DNA from: Spirochaetales bacterium
Lineage (GTDB): Bacteria; Spirochaetota; Spirochaetia; DTKZ01
Length of the DNA: 7,722 bases
Direction of reading: 5' to 3'
NCBI GenBank assembly: GCA_031280945.1
Contig: JAITGB010000278.1
Location: 1 to 7,722 of the forward strand
Position numbers and translations under genes: made by a program. This document shows, one piece after another, positions 5,804 to 7,722 of this stretch; the stretch's first letter is position 1; the number at the start of each line of letters is the position of its first letter. Under the pieces are notes generated by a model that was not told the origin of the DNA, ran no database searches, and saw only the letters and a program-made list of their open reading frames with translations.

Positions 5804-7554
5804 TTTTTGTACTCCTCAAGAAGCGCGTCCATTTCCGTATTCATTTTCCGTTCAAGTTCGCGTATAGCTCCGGCGTCATTGTTTGCCGCCCGCGATTTTA
5901 CGCGCATAATATCGCCGGGGGACTTTAAGGCGCGGATTTTCAAAAGCGGCGCGCCCTTTTTTATTATATCAAGAGCGCGGCGGTAAAAATCCATGATGAG
6001 CTTGAGGATAAGAACCTGTTTTTCCGGCGAAGAATACATATCAATATCATCGAAGGCGTTCTGCTGGAGAAAGCCGTTTTTAAGCATTTCCGCGGCAAGC
6101 AGCACAAGTCTCTGCGTATCGGGAAGAGCGTCCGGGCCTATGAGTTTGACAATTTGGGCGAGCCTCTGCTCTTTTTTAAGGAGTTCCAGCGCCTCGGCGC
6201 GGCTTACTGCCCAGTTAGGGTTGACGCTTTCCCAAAAACCCGCAAGCTCCTCCGCGTACTCGCTGTAGGAATCAAGCCACGAGATTGCGGGATAATGCCG
6301 CGCGTTTGCAAGCTCCCTGTCCAAAGCCCAAAAACAGCGGATAAAACGCTTTGTGTGCTGGGTTACAGGTTCGGAGAAGTCGCCTCCGGGCGGGGACACG
6401 GCTCCTATTATGCTGATGGAACCTGTTTTTCCTTCGAGGGTTGTTACCCTGCCGCCACGCTCGTAGAATTCCGCAAGCCGTGTGGGAAGATACGCGGGAA
6501 AACCTTCTTCCGCGGGCATCTCTTCAAGACGGCCCGAAAGTTCCCTCAGGGCCTCAGCCCAGCGGGACGTGGAATCCGCCATAATAGCAACGCCGTACCC
6601 CATGTCGCGGTAATACTCCGCAAGGGTTACGCCCGTATAAATCGAAACTTCCCGCGCCGCGACAGGCATATTTGACGTATTGGCTATGAGGATTGTTCTT
6701 TCCATGAGGGAACGGCCCGTGCGCGGGTCTTTTATTTCAGGGAATTCCCTAAGGACATCGGTCATCTCATTGCCGCGCTCGCCGCAGCCTATGTAAACGA
6801 TGATATCCGCATCGCACCATTTCGCTACAGCGTGCTGGGTCATGGTTTTGCCTGTGCCGAAGCCTCCGGGAATGGCTGCTGTTCCACCCTTGGACAGGGG
6901 AAAAAAAACATCAATCACCCTCTGGCCCGTGATAAGGGGTTCAGACATTCCCAGTTTTTCCCTGTAGGGCCGGGGTCTGCGTACAGGCCAGTAGTGGGCA
7001 AGCCGTATTTCCCTGCCGCTTCGCGCCACGGCAATGCGGTCTTCGATGGTGTACTCGCCTTCTTCCGCTATAAAAGTGATTTCTTCCTCAGGAAAATCAG
7101 GGGGCGGAAAAACGGGATGAAGGAGAAGTTCGGTTTCCTGTACTGTGCCAATAACCCTTCCCGCTCCAGCCATATCTCCGGCCTGCAAAGCCGGCTTGAA
7201 ACGCCATTTTTTTTCCGCATTAAGGGCGGGAGCCTTTACGCCCGGCGCAAGCCCCGCCCCGGACTGGACATACAAATCCCGAAGCGGCCTCTGAATGCCG
7301 TCGTAGATGCAGCCCACAAGACCCGGCCCCAGGGCGGCGGAGAGCGGCCTTTCTTCGGAAATAACGGCCTCCCCTATTCTCATGCCCGTATTGTCTTCGT
7401 AAATTTGAATTGTCGCCGTATCTCCTTCAATCCGGATTATTTCACCCGTAAGTTTTTTTTCTCCGGCTTCAACAACATCGTAGAGGCCGCAGGATTCAAG
7501 TCCCGCCGCCTTGATTATGGGGCCGTTTATTTTTACAATTCTGCCTTCAATCAT
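5800..7554 (-). CDS. atpA: V-type ATPase catalytic subunit A
   Basis: Subunit A hydrolyses (or, in reverse, makes) ATP in the soluble head. The 584-residue product is full length. In order it has an N-terminal barrel (MIEGRIVKINGPIIKA), the V-type non-homologous insert at about 110-190 (PALNAEKKWRFKP), the Walker A motif GGFGTGKT (230-237, K236), GERGNE (258-263, catalytic glutamate E263), the Walker B region with D327 (MADSTSRWAEALRE), SPPGGDFSEPVT (387-398), and a helical C-terminal domain. I start at ATG 7554: this gives the conserved N-terminus, while upstream in-frame starts would add 43 arginine-rich residues that overlap the preceding gene. Only a modest GGGGA precedes it, nine bases away. 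It overlaps the upstream gene by eight bases and subunit B by four. Confidence 0.97.
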   Translation of the reverse strand: MIEGRIVKINGPIIKAAGLESCGLYDVVEAGEKKLTGEIIRIEGDTATIQIYEDNTGMRIGEAVISEERPLSAALGPGLVGCIYDGIQRPLRDLYVQSGAGLAPGVKAPALNAEKKWRFKPALQAGDMAGAGRVIGTVQETELLLHPVFPPPDFPEEEITFIAEEGEYTIEDRIAVARSGREIRLAHYWPVRRPRPYREKLGMSEPLITGQRVIDVFFPLSKGGTAAIPGGFGTGKTMTQHAVAKWCDADIIVYIGCGERGNEMTDVLREFPEIKDPRTGRSLMERTILIANTSNMPVAAREVSIYTGVTLAEYYRDMGYGVAIMADSTSRWAEALRELSGRLEEMPAEEGFPAYLPTRLAEFYERGGRVTTLEGKTGSISIIGAVSPPGGDFSEPVTQHTKRFIRCFWALDRELANARHYPAISWLDSYSEYAEELAGFWESVNPNWAVSRAEALELLKKEQRLAQIVKLIGPDALPDTQRLVLLAAEMLKNGFLQQNAFDDIDMYSSPEKQVLILKLIMDFYRRALDIIKKGAPLLKIRALKSPGDIMRVKSRAANNDAGAIRELERKMNTEMDALLEEYKK

Positions 7555-7722
7555 TGGCCGCTTCCCCGGAAGTTTTCCATAGCGCATCGTGAATTTCCCT
7601 GCGCGAATACTCGCGCAGCTGCGCCGCCGCTTCCTCCGCCGTAAGCCTGTACCGGAAACCCTGTTGCGCGGCGGAAAAAACAAGGCCGCGAAACCCCTCC
7701 CCGGCTTTCATTGTGTGTTCCG
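7547..7722 (-). CDS. atpE: C-terminal end of a V-type ATPase stalk subunit, probably E
   Basis: An open frame enters from the right edge and ends at TGA 7549-7547, leaving the last 57 residues. The segment GFRGLVFSAAQQGFRYRLTA, then a helix ending in RREIHDALW, follows the pattern of bacterial E subunits: a glycine-rich strand, a second strand with an aromatic-R-aromatic run, then a closing helix that attaches to the head. E forms the peripheral stalk that keeps A3B3 from spinning. Its position directly upstream of subunit A, with an eight-base overlap, fits. The small uncharacterised protein that some spirochaete operons place between E and A cannot be excluded. The start lies beyond the window. 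Confidence 0.6.
   Translation of the reverse strand, partial: EHTMKAGEGFRGLVFSAAQQGFRYRLTAEEAAAQLREYSRREIHDALWKTSGEAAND

Noticed and set aside
6832..7644. 270-codon plus-strand frame
   Set aside because: It lies fully antisense to the conserved N-terminal half of ATPase subunit A, and its length follows from that gene's codon bias.
7555..7683. 43-residue N-terminal extension of ATPase subunit A
   Set aside because: The extension is arginine- and proline-rich, unlike any A subunit start, and lies over the better-supported coding end of the preceding stalk subunit in another frame.

Overview
The window reads as ordinary chromosomal DNA, about 50% G+C by eye, from a spirochaete, most likely Treponema or a close relative. 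The main reason is the pairing of a methionine aminopeptidase with a two-PDZ HtrA protease immediately downstream, which I recall from Treponema pallidum, beside a bacterial V/A-type ATPase operon, the rotary ATPase type that treponemes carry. This placement comes from memory of gene order and is not a database result. Every gene body is intact and looks vertically inherited. I see no phage, insertion sequence, CRISPR array, tRNA or rRNA.

Layout. Positions 1-183 hold no convincing gene. They contain a composite intergenic repeat with small hairpins (24-40, 66-92 and an A/T-rich one at 103-118) and then a possible promoter that would give the next gene almost no 5' leader. Positions 184-3007 are a rightward, tightly coupled trio: map (N-terminal methionine removal), an htrA/degP-type envelope serine protease, and a type I phosphoribosyltransferase. 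The junctions share bases or nearly do: the map stop codon overlaps the htrA ribosome binding site, and the last codons of htrA overlap the GTG start of the phosphoribosyltransferase. Positions 3008-3314 separate two convergent operons. They carry no gene but are packed with palindromes, including a second copy of the repeat seen near position 66, a roughly 70-nt imperfect cruciform, triloop hairpins and an 11-bp direct repeat.

Positions 3315-7722 are a leftward operon. In transcription order it holds the C-terminal end of a V-type ATPase subunit (probably E), catalytic subunit A, nucleotide-binding subunit B, central-stalk subunit D, and a universal stress protein domain. All are joined by overlaps or zero spacing. 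The membrane subunits I and K are not in the window. The operon ends with the stress protein gene, so I and K must lie upstream or elsewhere. A and B form the hexameric ATPase head, D is the rotor shaft and E the peripheral stalk. The stress protein is probably translated in step with them.

I did not find a clearly new biological system. The most interesting signals are the intergenic palindrome family, whose two copies keep their flanks while the stem changes with matching complementary substitutions, and the co-transcribed stress protein with a degraded nucleotide-binding loop at the end of the ATPase operon.
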